DNA of 52,246 bases from assembly GCA_021737275.1 (NCBI GenBank), contig JAIPEE010000027.1, positions 1 through 52,246 of the forward strand. The letters run 5' to 3'. The notes below the pieces were generated by a model that searched no databases, was not told where the DNA came from, and saw nothing but the letters and a program-made list of their open reading frames with translations. This DNA is from Desulfobacterales bacterium. GTDB lineage: Bacteria > Desulfobacterota > Desulfobacteria > Desulfobacterales > JAIPEE01. Both the position numbers and the translations under genes were made by a program. Each line of letters opens with the position of its first letter. Position 1 is the stretch's first letter. Below, piece after piece: positions 45,224 to 52,246 of this stretch.

Positions 45224-46026
45224 ATAGAGAGCAAGACCTATATAAAAAACCAAGATCCACTATCAATCCATATCGTAGTGCTATAAATATGATATTATTT
45301 CGTATATTTTGGGATATGCATCCTTATTCGTGGTTATCAAGAAAAAAAATCAAGAACTGGAAAGACAGGTTTTTGAATCAAAAAGCTGTTATTTTATGCA
45401 ACGGTCCGAGTCTTAATAAAGTCAATTTTGAAAGACTTAAAGAGATGAAGGTGTTTACATTTGGGCTAAATAAGATCAACCTGTTGTTTAAAAAAACTAA
45501 ATTTAGACCTTCGGTTATCGTTGCAGTCAATCCATATGTAATAGAACAAAATGCTCAGTTTTATAACACAACAAAAATACCTCTTTTTATAGATTCTCAA
45601 GGTAAAAAAAAGATAAAATTCCAGAAGAATGTTCACTTTTTACACTCTGCAGATGCTTACAGAACATTTGCAAAGGATTGTTCTATATCAGTATACCAAG
45701 GGCATACAGTAACCTATGTTGCCATGCAACTTGCTTTCCATATGGGATTTAAAGAAGTTGCTCTTGTAGGTTGTGACCATACATTCGCTACTAAAGGCCC
45801 TGCAAACAAGACTGTTATAGCGGAAAAAAAAGATCCAAACCATTTTGACCCCAGCTATTTTGCAAATGGTGTTAAGTGGCAATTACCCGACATTATTGGG
45901 TCGGAATTACATTATGAAGTCGCACGAGATACATTTGAAAGGCACGGTAGGAAAATTGTAAATTGTACTGAGGGTGGAAATTTAGAAGTTTTCACTCGAC
46001 AACCCTTAATAAATTTCTTCAAATAG
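45220..46026 (+). CDS. DUF115/GT42-like putative glycosyltransferase
   Basis: 268 residues. KAVILCNGPSLNKVNFERLKEMKVFTFGLNKI (about 54-85) and TYVAMQLAFHMGFKEVALVGCDHTF (about 165-190) share the order and spacing of motifs of DUF115/Maf proteins and of GT42 sialyltransferases (a GNGPSL loop, then a helix ending GxKEIxLxGxD). Both groups transfer nonulosonic acids from CMP. It begins in an ATGA overlap with the CMP-sugar synthetase gene, so the pair probably make and use the same CMP-sugar. The assignment comes from motif memory, not a search. It ends in TAG followed by A; a second TAG follows one codon later. Confidence 0.65.
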   Translation: MNREQDLYKKPRSTINPYRSAINMILFRIFWDMHPYSWLSRKKIKNWKDRFLNQKAVILCNGPSLNKVNFERLKEMKVFTFGLNKINLLFKKTKFRPSVIVAVNPYVIEQNAQFYNTTKIPLFIDSQGKKKIKFQKNVHFLHSADAYRTFAKDCSISVYQGHTVTYVAMQLAFHMGFKEVALVGCDHTFATKGPANKTVIAEKKDPNHFDPSYFANGVKWQLPDIIGSELHYEVARDTFERHGRKIVNCTEGGNLEVFTRQPLINFFK

Positions 46027-46042
46027 ATATAGGTAGATATAT

Positions 46043-46813
46043 ATGACACTAAAAGACAAATTAAAGAATCATGAACTTACCATCGGCTCCTGGATTACTA
46101 TAGGGCATACTATAGTGGCCGAGATTATGGCAAAAGCAGGATATGACTGGCTCACTGTAGATATGGAACATAGCGCAATATCTATTGACATTGCTCAAGA
46201 TTTAATACGCGTTATTGATCTTTGCGGCCTTGCCCCATTGGTTCGTGTTAGCGAAAATGACCCCAATCTAATCAAGAGAGTTATGGATGCCGGGTCACAT
46301 GGAGTTATTGTGCCGATGGTTAATTCTAAAAATGATGCTGAAAAGGCAGTTGCTTCCGTACAATATCCACCAAGTGGTTTTCGTGGAGTGGGACTTGCGA
46401 GGGCACAAAATTATGGATTTGATTTTGAAGGTTACAAAAAATGGAATGAACAAGAAAGTATTGTTATAGTTCAAATTGAACATATCAAAGCTGTGGAGAA
46501 TCTGGAAACAATTTTGAGTGTGCCGGGTGTAGATGGATTTATGATTGGACCTTATGACCTTTCGGGCTCTTTAGGAATACCTGGGCAATTCGACCATCCT
46601 GAAATGGTAAAGGCCTTGAAAAAAGTAAAAGAGATCTCAAAAAAGATGAATGCCCTATCGGGTTTTCATGTTATTTCACCTGATGCAGAAGCCTTGCAGG
46701 AAAAAATTCGAGACGGATACAAATTTATTGCTCATAGTCTGGATATTTTGTTTTTCGATAATGGATGTAGAAATTCCCTAAAAGCCATAAGAAAGAATAT
46801 TGATGCCCTATAA
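46043..46813 (+). CDS. HpcH/HpaI-family pyruvate aldolase
   Basis: 256 residues, a TIM barrel of the class II 2-keto-3-deoxy sugar acid aldolases. Catalytic and metal residues are all visible: H43 in VDMEHSAIS, Arg in PLVRVSEND, Gln and metal Glu in IVQIEHIKAVEN, and metal Asp in DGFMIGPYDLSG. These enzymes join pyruvate and an aldehyde to a 4-hydroxy-2-keto acid, or cleave it. It lies in a CMP-sugar-acid block, where joining pyruvate to an aldose would give a 3-deoxy-2-ulosonic acid. It overlaps the next gene by 11 bases. Confidence 0.9.
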   Translation: MTLKDKLKNHELTIGSWITIGHTIVAEIMAKAGYDWLTVDMEHSAISIDIAQDLIRVIDLCGLAPLVRVSENDPNLIKRVMDAGSHGVIVPMVNSKNDAEKAVASVQYPPSGFRGVGLARAQNYGFDFEGYKKWNEQESIVIVQIEHIKAVENLETILSVPGVDGFMIGPYDLSGSLGIPGQFDHPEMVKALKKVKEISKKMNALSGFHVISPDAEALQEKIRDGYKFIAHSLDILFFDNGCRNSLKAIRKNIDAL

Positions 46814-47741
46814 AATACTAATCACCACATCTTCATTTGCTAAAAATGATCTCAATTTACTTAAATCGATTACGGAACAAGGGCTTCAGTTTGTTTTAAA
46901 TCCCTTCTCCCGCAAACTTACTGAAACTGAAGTTTTTGAACTTATTGAGCAACACCAACCGGTTGGTATGATCGCAGGCGTTGAACCTTTAACTCGTAAG
47001 GTGCTGGAAAAAGCGCAAGTTCTCAAAGTTATTTCACGGGCTGGCATTGGAATAGATTCAGTTGACTTATATGCTGTTAAAGACTTGGGTATTACCATCA
47101 CTAATACACCCGATGCCCCGACCATACCAGTAGCTGAGTTGACGTTGGGAATGATTCTTACCCTGCTTCGCAGTATTCATATATCAGACACCAGTATACG
47201 TCACTATAACTCCTGGGTACGCCCAATGGGAAATTTATTGCATGGCAGAACGGTAGGGCTTATCGGTTGTGGGAGAATTGGGTCCTATTTATCTAAATTG
47301 CTTTCTTCCTTTGGGTGTGAAATTCTTGGATTCGATCCTCTTATAGACAAAAATGATAACTTTTCAATTGTTAGCCTGGAAAAGATATTGTCTAATGCAG
47401 ATATTCTGTCATTGCATATCCCTTATAATCAGAAAAATCATCATTTCATCAATACTGAAAGAATCAAGAATATGAAAAAAGGTAGTTTACTTATCAATAC
47501 AGCTAGAGGTGGGTTGATTGATGAAGATGCCTTGTATGATGCTCTTTCCTCCGGCTATCTGGGTGGTGCTGCAATAGATTGCTTTGAACAAGAACCATAT
47601 ACCGGAAAACTGAAAAAATTGGACAATGTTCTGTTGACAGCCCATATCGGCTCTTATGCACAGGAAGGACGAATTTTAATGGAAAAGCAGGCCGTTGAAA
47701 ATTTGCTTCGGGAACTTAGGAAGGCAGGTTGTATAAAATGA
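46803..47741 (+). CDS. D-isomer-specific 2-hydroxyacid dehydrogenase
   Basis: 312 residues from ATG 46803. The NAD-binding motif is VGLIGCGRIGSYLSKLL (about 149-165); catalytic Arg in NTARGGLIDEDAL; the Glu of the relay in AIDCFEQEPY; catalytic His in LLTAHIGSYA. Similar to PGDH/SerA-type enzymes without an ACT domain. In this block it may oxidise or reduce the alpha position of the sugar acid precursor. Its stop overlaps the next start as ATGA. Confidence 0.9.
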   Translation: MPYKILITTSSFAKNDLNLLKSITEQGLQFVLNPFSRKLTETEVFELIEQHQPVGMIAGVEPLTRKVLEKAQVLKVISRAGIGIDSVDLYAVKDLGITITNTPDAPTIPVAELTLGMILTLLRSIHISDTSIRHYNSWVRPMGNLLHGRTVGLIGCGRIGSYLSKLLSSFGCEILGFDPLIDKNDNFSIVSLEKILSNADILSLHIPYNQKNHHFINTERIKNMKKGSLLINTARGGLIDEDALYDALSSGYLGGAAIDCFEQEPYTGKLKKLDNVLLTAHIGSYAQEGRILMEKQAVENLLRELRKAGCIK

Positions 47742-48655
47742 ATATATTGATAACAGGCGGTTCTGGTTTTCTTGGCAGTCATGTTGCCGATGCGCTCAGT
47801 GATGCCGACCATGAGGTTACCATATTTGATAGTCATAAATCACGATACTTGCGACCAGATCAAAAAATGATAATCGGGGATGTTCTAGATCAGGAGTCTT
47901 TGAATAAAATTGTAAAAGGCCAAGATGTAGTATTCCATTTTGCAGGTATAGCTGATATTGATGAATGCGCTTCTAAACCGGTGGATACAGCCAAATATAA
48001 TATCCTGGGTACAGTGCAACTTTTGGATGCCTGCCGTAAGGCTAATATAAAAAGATTCGTTTTTGCAAGTTCCGCCTATGTTTATAGCGTTTCCGGATCT
48101 TTTTATGCTGCAAGTAAACAGGCCTGTGAAATATTTATTGAAAATTTCAGTAAGCTATATAATCTTAAATACACCTGCCTTCGATACGGATCGCTATATG
48201 GCAAGCGTGCCGATGATCGGAATAGTGTTTATCGTTTAATCAAACAGGCCATCCAGAATGGTAAGATAATTTACCATGGAACCGGAGAGGAAATACGTGA
48301 ATTAATTCACGTACAGGATGCAGCACAAATTAGTGTAGCAATTTTGAAACCGGAATTCGAAAATCAATATATCATTCTTACCGGTGCTGAAAAGATGCGC
48401 TATATTGATCTTCTTGAAATGATTAGAGAAATGCTTGGAACTAAAATAAAGATTGAAATGTTGCCTTCTGAAAGGAAAGCTCACTATAAGATCACCCCCT
48501 ACAATTTTAGTCCCAAGCTTGGCCGAAAAATGGTCAATAATCCTCATATCGACATGGGACAAGGATTACTCCAGTGTATGGCGGAAATATATGAAAATGT
48601 CCATGTTAAAAAACATAAAGAAATGGGACTTTTTGTTAATCGTGAACAGGAATAA
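47738..48655 (+). CDS. NAD-dependent sugar epimerase/dehydratase (extended SDR)
   Basis: 305 residues from ATG 47738. Rossmann motif ITGGSGFLGSHVADAL, active-site Ser in FASSAYVYS and Tyr/Lys in YAASK. Related to GalE/RmlB-type enzymes acting on nucleotide sugars. The ATGA overlap couples it to the dehydrogenase. The substrate is unknown. Confidence 0.9.
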   Translation: MNILITGGSGFLGSHVADALSDADHEVTIFDSHKSRYLRPDQKMIIGDVLDQESLNKIVKGQDVVFHFAGIADIDECASKPVDTAKYNILGTVQLLDACRKANIKRFVFASSAYVYSVSGSFYAASKQACEIFIENFSKLYNLKYTCLRYGSLYGKRADDRNSVYRLIKQAIQNGKIIYHGTGEEIRELIHVQDAAQISVAILKPEFENQYIILTGAEKMRYIDLLEMIREMLGTKIKIEMLPSERKAHYKITPYNFSPKLGRKMVNNPHIDMGQGLLQCMAEIYENVHVKKHKEMGLFVNREQE

Positions 48656-48673
48656 ATAAGGTAATATTTATTT

Positions 48674-49321
48674 ATGAAATGGGAAGCTGTTTTTTTTGAC
48701 TTTGATGGAGTTATACTTGATTCATGCGGGGTGAAGACGAAAGCTTTTGCAAATATGTTTCAGAAGTATGGTCCCGAAGTAGAGAAAAAGGTTATCGAAT
48801 ATCATCTTGCTAATGGCGGTTTATCACGATTTAACAAGTTTAAATATTATTATGAAAAAATTCTAAATAAACCTATTAATGAAGAAATTATAGAATGTCT
48901 TTCACAGCAATTTTCAAATTTTGTTGTGAATGATGTTTTAACCTCTCCATTTATACCAGGTGCTAAAGAAAGCTTAGAAGTGGTAAAAAAAAATAATGTT
49001 TCTGCATATATCATCTCAGGAACACCGGATAGTGAAATTAAGTTAATCGTTAAAAAAAAAGAATTAAAAAATTATTTTAAAGAAGTCCATGGCTCACCGA
49101 AAAAAAAATGGGAGATTTGTCAGAAAATTATAAACAAAGAAAATTATAAGCCACAGAATTGCTTATTTATAGGTGATGCCATGGCTGATTATGAGGCAGC
49201 ATGTAAAAATGGCATTTGTTTTCTTGGAATTGTAAGGAATAATGAAATTTCGATATTTCCTAACGGTACTCCCATATCTGATATTGTTACATTAAAAATT
49301 CCCGCTTCTAACCTAAAATAG
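48674..49321 (+). CDS. HAD-superfamily phosphatase
   Basis: 215 residues. Motif I FFDFDGVILDS (nucleophile D10, acid D12), motif II IISGTPD, Lys region GSPKKK and motif IV FIGDAMADYEAA, with a helical cap (about 20-90): a subfamily I phosphatase of the phosphoglycolate type. In this block it may remove the phosphate from a sugar-acid phosphate, the job KdsC does in the Kdo route. It ends in TAG followed by A, with TGA eight codons on. Confidence 0.88.
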   Translation: MKWEAVFFDFDGVILDSCGVKTKAFANMFQKYGPEVEKKVIEYHLANGGLSRFNKFKYYYEKILNKPINEEIIECLSQQFSNFVVNDVLTSPFIPGAKESLEVVKKNNVSAYIISGTPDSEIKLIVKKKELKNYFKEVHGSPKKKWEICQKIINKENYKPQNCLFIGDAMADYEAACKNGICFLGIVRNNEISIFPNGTPISDIVTLKIPASNLK

Positions 49322-49678
49322 ACAAAAAAATCTATCTTTTGTATATGAATATTTTGAAATAGTATTCTAAAAGCCTGATTATCTGAAATTATCTTATGCT
49401 TATAAAAAAAAATAATTCTATTTGAATCGGACTAAAAGAATTCGCTATGTGAATATATCAAGTATGTGCTAACGAATTATCAAAATCAGCATTCACGAAT
49501 AAATATAAGAAAGACTGCCTGCGGGGAAAATTCATCCTTTACCAAAGAATTTAAATCTATTTTTATTAAATATGAGAAAAACCCACATCACCCATTTTTA
49601 ATGGAACGCTTTTGTAAAAAAAATATATGCAACTTATACATAAAAAAAATTATTTAAGTATCAGGTAACTAAATCTCA
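49322..49678. other. Gene-poor AT-rich gap within the polysaccharide locus
   Basis: 357 bases, very AT-rich. A GTG-started frame of 63 codons (49466-49657) is open but has neither SD nor recognisable content. I see no RNA, repeat or IS end. It divides the sugar-acid block from the glycosyltransferase block. Confidence 0.5.
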
Positions 49679-50542
49679 ATGAATAATATAAAAACAATTT
49701 CAATAATAACACCATGCTTGAATTCCGAACATCTTATTGCAGAAACTATACAATCTGTTATTTCAAATAAAGCGGTAGTCCGAAACAACGTTAACCTTGA
49801 GTATATAATTTGTGACGGTAATTCGTCTGACCATACTGTTCAAATTGTTGAAAATATGTTTTCCAAAATCCAACAAAAAAACATATCTACTCAAATCATT
49901 TGTGAAAAGGATTCGGGGCTTTATGATGCACTTGCAAAAGGTTTAAAAAAAGCTTCAGGTAATTTTATTTCATACATTAATGCTGGTGATTTATATTCTC
50001 CACATGCTTTTGAAATTGTTTCAGATATTTTTAACATGTATCCCGTAAAATGGCTTACAGGTCTTAGAGTTAGTTACAATGAAAAGTCTCATCTAAAAGG
50101 ATCATTTCTCCCCTATACGTATAGAAACAGGCTCATTCAGACCGGTTTATATTCTGATCAAATTCTTCCGTTTATTCAGCAGGAATCAACTTTTTGGCAC
50201 TATAGCCTTAATAACTTAATTGATTATGATATGTTACGAAAATTTAATTATGCGGGAGATTATTATCTCTGGAATAAATTTTCACAAAAAGAAAAGCTAT
50301 ATATTGTAGAAGCATGGTTAGGCGGATTTAAAACTCACAGATATCAACTTTCTGAACAAATTCAGTCTTATCATAATGAAATGAATAAAATCGCTACAAA
50401 TCCAAATTTTTTTGATTATATGATCGCATTATTTGATAAAATATTATGGCAATCTCCCGCAACAGTAAAACGATATATAAACCGGAAAACACTCTTCAGG
50501 TTTGACCCAAAACAACTGAATTATAAACTCTCCTCCAAATAA
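49679..50542 (+). CDS. Family 2 glycosyltransferase
   Basis: 287 residues. SIITPCLNSEHLIAETIQSVI at the N-terminus, EYIICDGNSSDHTVQIV and EKDSGLYDALAKGLKKASGNFISYINAGDLY hold the nucleotide-sugar and metal-binding parts of GT-A family 2; the INAGDLY replaces the DxD, as in the WcaA/PGL-like subgroup. No transmembrane helix, so cytoplasmic. Probably one of the assembly enzymes of the repeat unit. Confidence 0.87.
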   Translation: MNNIKTISIITPCLNSEHLIAETIQSVISNKAVVRNNVNLEYIICDGNSSDHTVQIVENMFSKIQQKNISTQIICEKDSGLYDALAKGLKKASGNFISYINAGDLYSPHAFEIVSDIFNMYPVKWLTGLRVSYNEKSHLKGSFLPYTYRNRLIQTGLYSDQILPFIQQESTFWHYSLNNLIDYDMLRKFNYAGDYYLWNKFSQKEKLYIVEAWLGGFKTHRYQLSEQIQSYHNEMNKIATNPNFFDYMIALFDKILWQSPATVKRYINRKTLFRFDPKQLNYKLSSK

Positions 50543-50560
50543 ATAAAAAGTGGATAATAT

Positions 50561-51271
50561 ATGAAACAAATAATCAATACTATGCTCGGTAAATTGGGTT
50601 ATGAATTACGACGCAAAAACAGAGCTTCCATGTCAGAATCGCTTCAATGGTTAAGTGATAATAAATTTAATATAGCAACTGTCATAGATGTCGGTGCATC
50701 TAATGGTTGCTGGTCAAAGAAATGTATGAAGTTCTTTCCCAATTCAAAATATATACTCTTTGAACCACAACCTGTTCATAGTAATGCGCTCGATACATTT
50801 GTATCTTCATGCAAACAGATAGTGATCCCAATCAGAAAAGCTGTTGGCGCATCAGTAGGTAAAACTTTATTTAATGCATCGGACCCTTTTGGCGGATCAT
50901 TAACTGAAGTACATTCAAATGATACAATCGAAGTTAAACTGACGACTATTGATAATAGTATATCAGAAATTCAGGCAGAACCGCCATACCTTTTAAAGCT
51001 GGATACACACGGCTTTGAAAAAAGTATTCTGGAAGGCGCTTCCAAATCTCTGAAAAACTGTGAAGTATTAATTATTGAAGCCTACAATTACAGAATTACC
51101 GGTGAAGCACTTTTATTCTGGGAGCTCTGCTCATTTTTATCGGACAGAGGTTTTCGTCCGGTTGATATAGTAGATGTCATGCACCGATTCTATGACAAAT
51201 CATTCTGGCAGATGGATATGGTATTTATAAGATCATCATGGAAAGGCTTTACCTATACTTCATATACGTAA
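50561..51271 (+). CDS. FkbM-family methyltransferase
   Basis: 236 residues. SAM motif I VIDVGASNGCWSKKCMKFFPNSKYILFEPQP (about 44-74), motif IV LLKLDTHGFEKSILEGASKSL and IIEAYNY match the FkbM family, which O-methylates sugars or polyketides. It lies 18 bases after a glycosyltransferase, so it probably methylates a sugar of the same glycan. Confidence 0.9.
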   Translation: MKQIINTMLGKLGYELRRKNRASMSESLQWLSDNKFNIATVIDVGASNGCWSKKCMKFFPNSKYILFEPQPVHSNALDTFVSSCKQIVIPIRKAVGASVGKTLFNASDPFGGSLTEVHSNDTIEVKLTTIDNSISEIQAEPPYLLKLDTHGFEKSILEGASKSLKNCEVLIIEAYNYRITGEALLFWELCSFLSDRGFRPVDIVDVMHRFYDKSFWQMDMVFIRSSWKGFTYTSYT

Positions 51272-51325
51272 TTTTATAGCTGCGTACTTTTTTAATTTAA
51301 AATAAGTACATAATATAACAACCCC

Positions 51326-52105
51326 ATGCCAAACTCAAACAAACCCTTTATCAGTATAATAATAGCTACATTGAATGCCGATAATGTATTAGAACGATGC
51401 CTGAAAAGTGTTATTAGTCAATCCTATCATAATTTCGAATTAATAATTAAAGATGGAAACTCAACTGATAACACCCGAAGTATTATTTCTAAATACAGCA
51501 GTAACATTTCTTTCTCAATGTCAGAACCCGATACAGGCATTTATAATGCCTGGAATAAAGCCCTTGCACATGCAAAAGGTGAATGGATATGTTTTCTGGG
51601 TGCTGATGATTATTTCTCAAGTAGCCTGATATTAGAAAAATTAGCTCCATATTTAAATGATGCCCGGTTCTCCGGCATACGCGTAGTTTATGGGAAAGTA
51701 GCACGCATAAACAATAAAGGGCAAACACTTCAGGTTTGGGGAAAACCCTGGCATAAGAATCGCCGGCAAATGCGCCATGGAATGCCCATTGGACTGCCTC
51801 ATACAGGATTAATGCACCACATTGATCTTTTTAACGAGCATGGGTATTTCAATGATAATCTGAAATTAGCAGGAGATTACGAATTTTTATTAAGGGAACT
51901 TAAACATAAAAAACGCAAGGCATTTTTTGTTGACGATCTTATAACGGTTGCTCAACAGATTGGTGGGACTGTTGATTCAAATACCTTTGCATTTCATAAA
52001 GAAGTTGCACAAGCTCGTAAAATAAATGGCCTCCCCCGCTTTTCATGGTTTTGGTGGCTTATTCATATCCGAACATTTTTAAGACACAAATTACGTTTAC
52101 TATGA
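51326..52105 (+). CDS. Family 2 glycosyltransferase
   Basis: 259 residues. FISIIIATLNADNVLERCLKSVISQSYHNFELIIKDGNSTDNT, EPDTGIYNAWNKALAHAKGEWICFLGADDYF (LGADD as the metal site) and the C-terminal GDYEFLLRELKH with the acid residue give a clear WcaA-type GT2. It resembles the enzyme at 49679 in architecture but the two are not recent duplicates. The last gene of the window; the locus may go on, or end at the inverted repeat near 52.2 kb. Confidence 0.9.
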   Translation: MPNSNKPFISIIIATLNADNVLERCLKSVISQSYHNFELIIKDGNSTDNTRSIISKYSSNISFSMSEPDTGIYNAWNKALAHAKGEWICFLGADDYFSSSLILEKLAPYLNDARFSGIRVVYGKVARINNKGQTLQVWGKPWHKNRRQMRHGMPIGLPHTGLMHHIDLFNEHGYFNDNLKLAGDYEFLLRELKHKKRKAFFVDDLITVAQQIGGTVDSNTFAFHKEVAQARKINGLPRFSWFWWLIHIRTFLRHKLRLL

Positions 52106-52136
52106 TCTTAACTATAGTTTAGAGTTTCATAACACA

Positions 52137-52155
52137 TTTGCTCTTTGAAAAATTA
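52137..52155 (+). promoter_or_regulatory. boxA-like sequence
   Basis: TTTGCTCTTTGAAAAATTA resembles rrn boxA antitermination sites (TGCTCTTTAACA; 10 of 12). Such sequences precede 16S or 23S genes, but none is in view, so the call is tentative. Confidence 0.3.
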
Positions 52156-52209
52156 CAAGAAATGTAAAAAATATTGTAGAAAGTACTTGACATCATAGCG
52201 GATTCGCGC

Positions 52210-52243
52210 GCCGCGCCTTTATTAATTGTTATTAAGGCGCGGC
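52210..52243. repeat. GC-rich inverted repeat at window end
   Basis: Perfect 10-base arms GCCGCGCCTT / AAGGCGCGGC with a 14-base AT-rich loop, in a GC island unlike its AT-rich surroundings. The window ends 3 bases later, so the right context is missing. A 14-base AAAGTACTTGACAT stretch, also found in front of the ilv operon, precedes it at 52180-52193. Confidence 0.6.
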
Positions 52244-52246
52244 CTC

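Noticed and set aside
49466..49657. GTG-started ORF of 63 codons between the HAD gene and the glycosyltransferase
   Set aside because: No SD, low-complexity Lys/Asn/Ile-rich content and no recognisable domain; kept only as part of the described gap.

Overview
The window reads as a chromosomal segment of a Gram-negative anaerobe, most likely a sulfate-reducing deltaproteobacterium of the Desulfobacterales. Pointers are two methylamine methyltransferase genes with in-frame UAG (pyrrolysine) codons, a PEP-CTERM protein, a citramalate route to isoleucine, LptE and SecDF/YajC, and frequent TTG starts. No rRNA or other taxonomic marker was read, so the placement is an inference. About 46 protein genes, one tRNA and several regulatory elements are supported.

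Layout. (1) 0.1-4.1 kb: a porin-like barrel, an FG-GAP repeat secreted protein and a DHH phosphoesterase. (2) 4.3-8.7 kb, minus strand: mttB (trimethylamine methyltransferase) and mtbB (dimethylamine methyltransferase), each interrupted by one amber codon at the pyrrolysine position, then a class III aminotransferase. No corrinoid protein or pyl gene is in view. (3) 9.1-10.0 kb: an orphan PEP-CTERM-type signal peptide facing a headless PEP-CTERM gene, then tRNA-Leu(CAG). (4) 10.1-16.6 kb: ribF, def, fmt, rsmB, a PASTA protein, rpe, aroQ, rpsT. (5) 16.7-30.9 kb: lptE and leuS (minus), then rng, a membrane protein, a lipoprotein, yajC, secD, secF, cpoB, dprA and topA. (6) 31.0-38.6 kb: a branched-chain amino acid operon, ilvD-ilvB-ilvN-cimA-leuA, behind a classical attenuator with an Ile/Leu/Val-rich leader peptide and mutually exclusive hairpins. 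(7) 38.6-41.1 kb, minus: a ferritin-like protein, pyrD and a family 2 glycosyltransferase. (8) 41.3-52.1 kb: a surface-polysaccharide locus beginning with a winged-helix regulator whose promoter overlaps a perfect palindrome, then a flippase, a sulfotransferase, a six-gene block that looks like a pathway to a CMP-activated 2-keto sugar acid, two glycosyltransferases and an FkbM methyltransferase.

How it fits together. MttB and MtbB would feed methyl groups from tri- and dimethylamine to corrinoid proteins encoded elsewhere, and they require UAG to be read as pyrrolysine. Even so, UAG is not avoided as a stop: 8 of about 46 genes end in it. Both sense UAGs are followed by G, and all eight terminal UAGs by A or T. 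One terminal UAG, that of rng, lies in frame with the next gene.

The strongest candidates for undescribed biology are the CMP-sugar-acid block at 44.5-49.3 kb, where an HpcH/HpaI pyruvate aldolase stands where a NeuB/KdsA synthase would be expected, and the UAG context and readthrough question.
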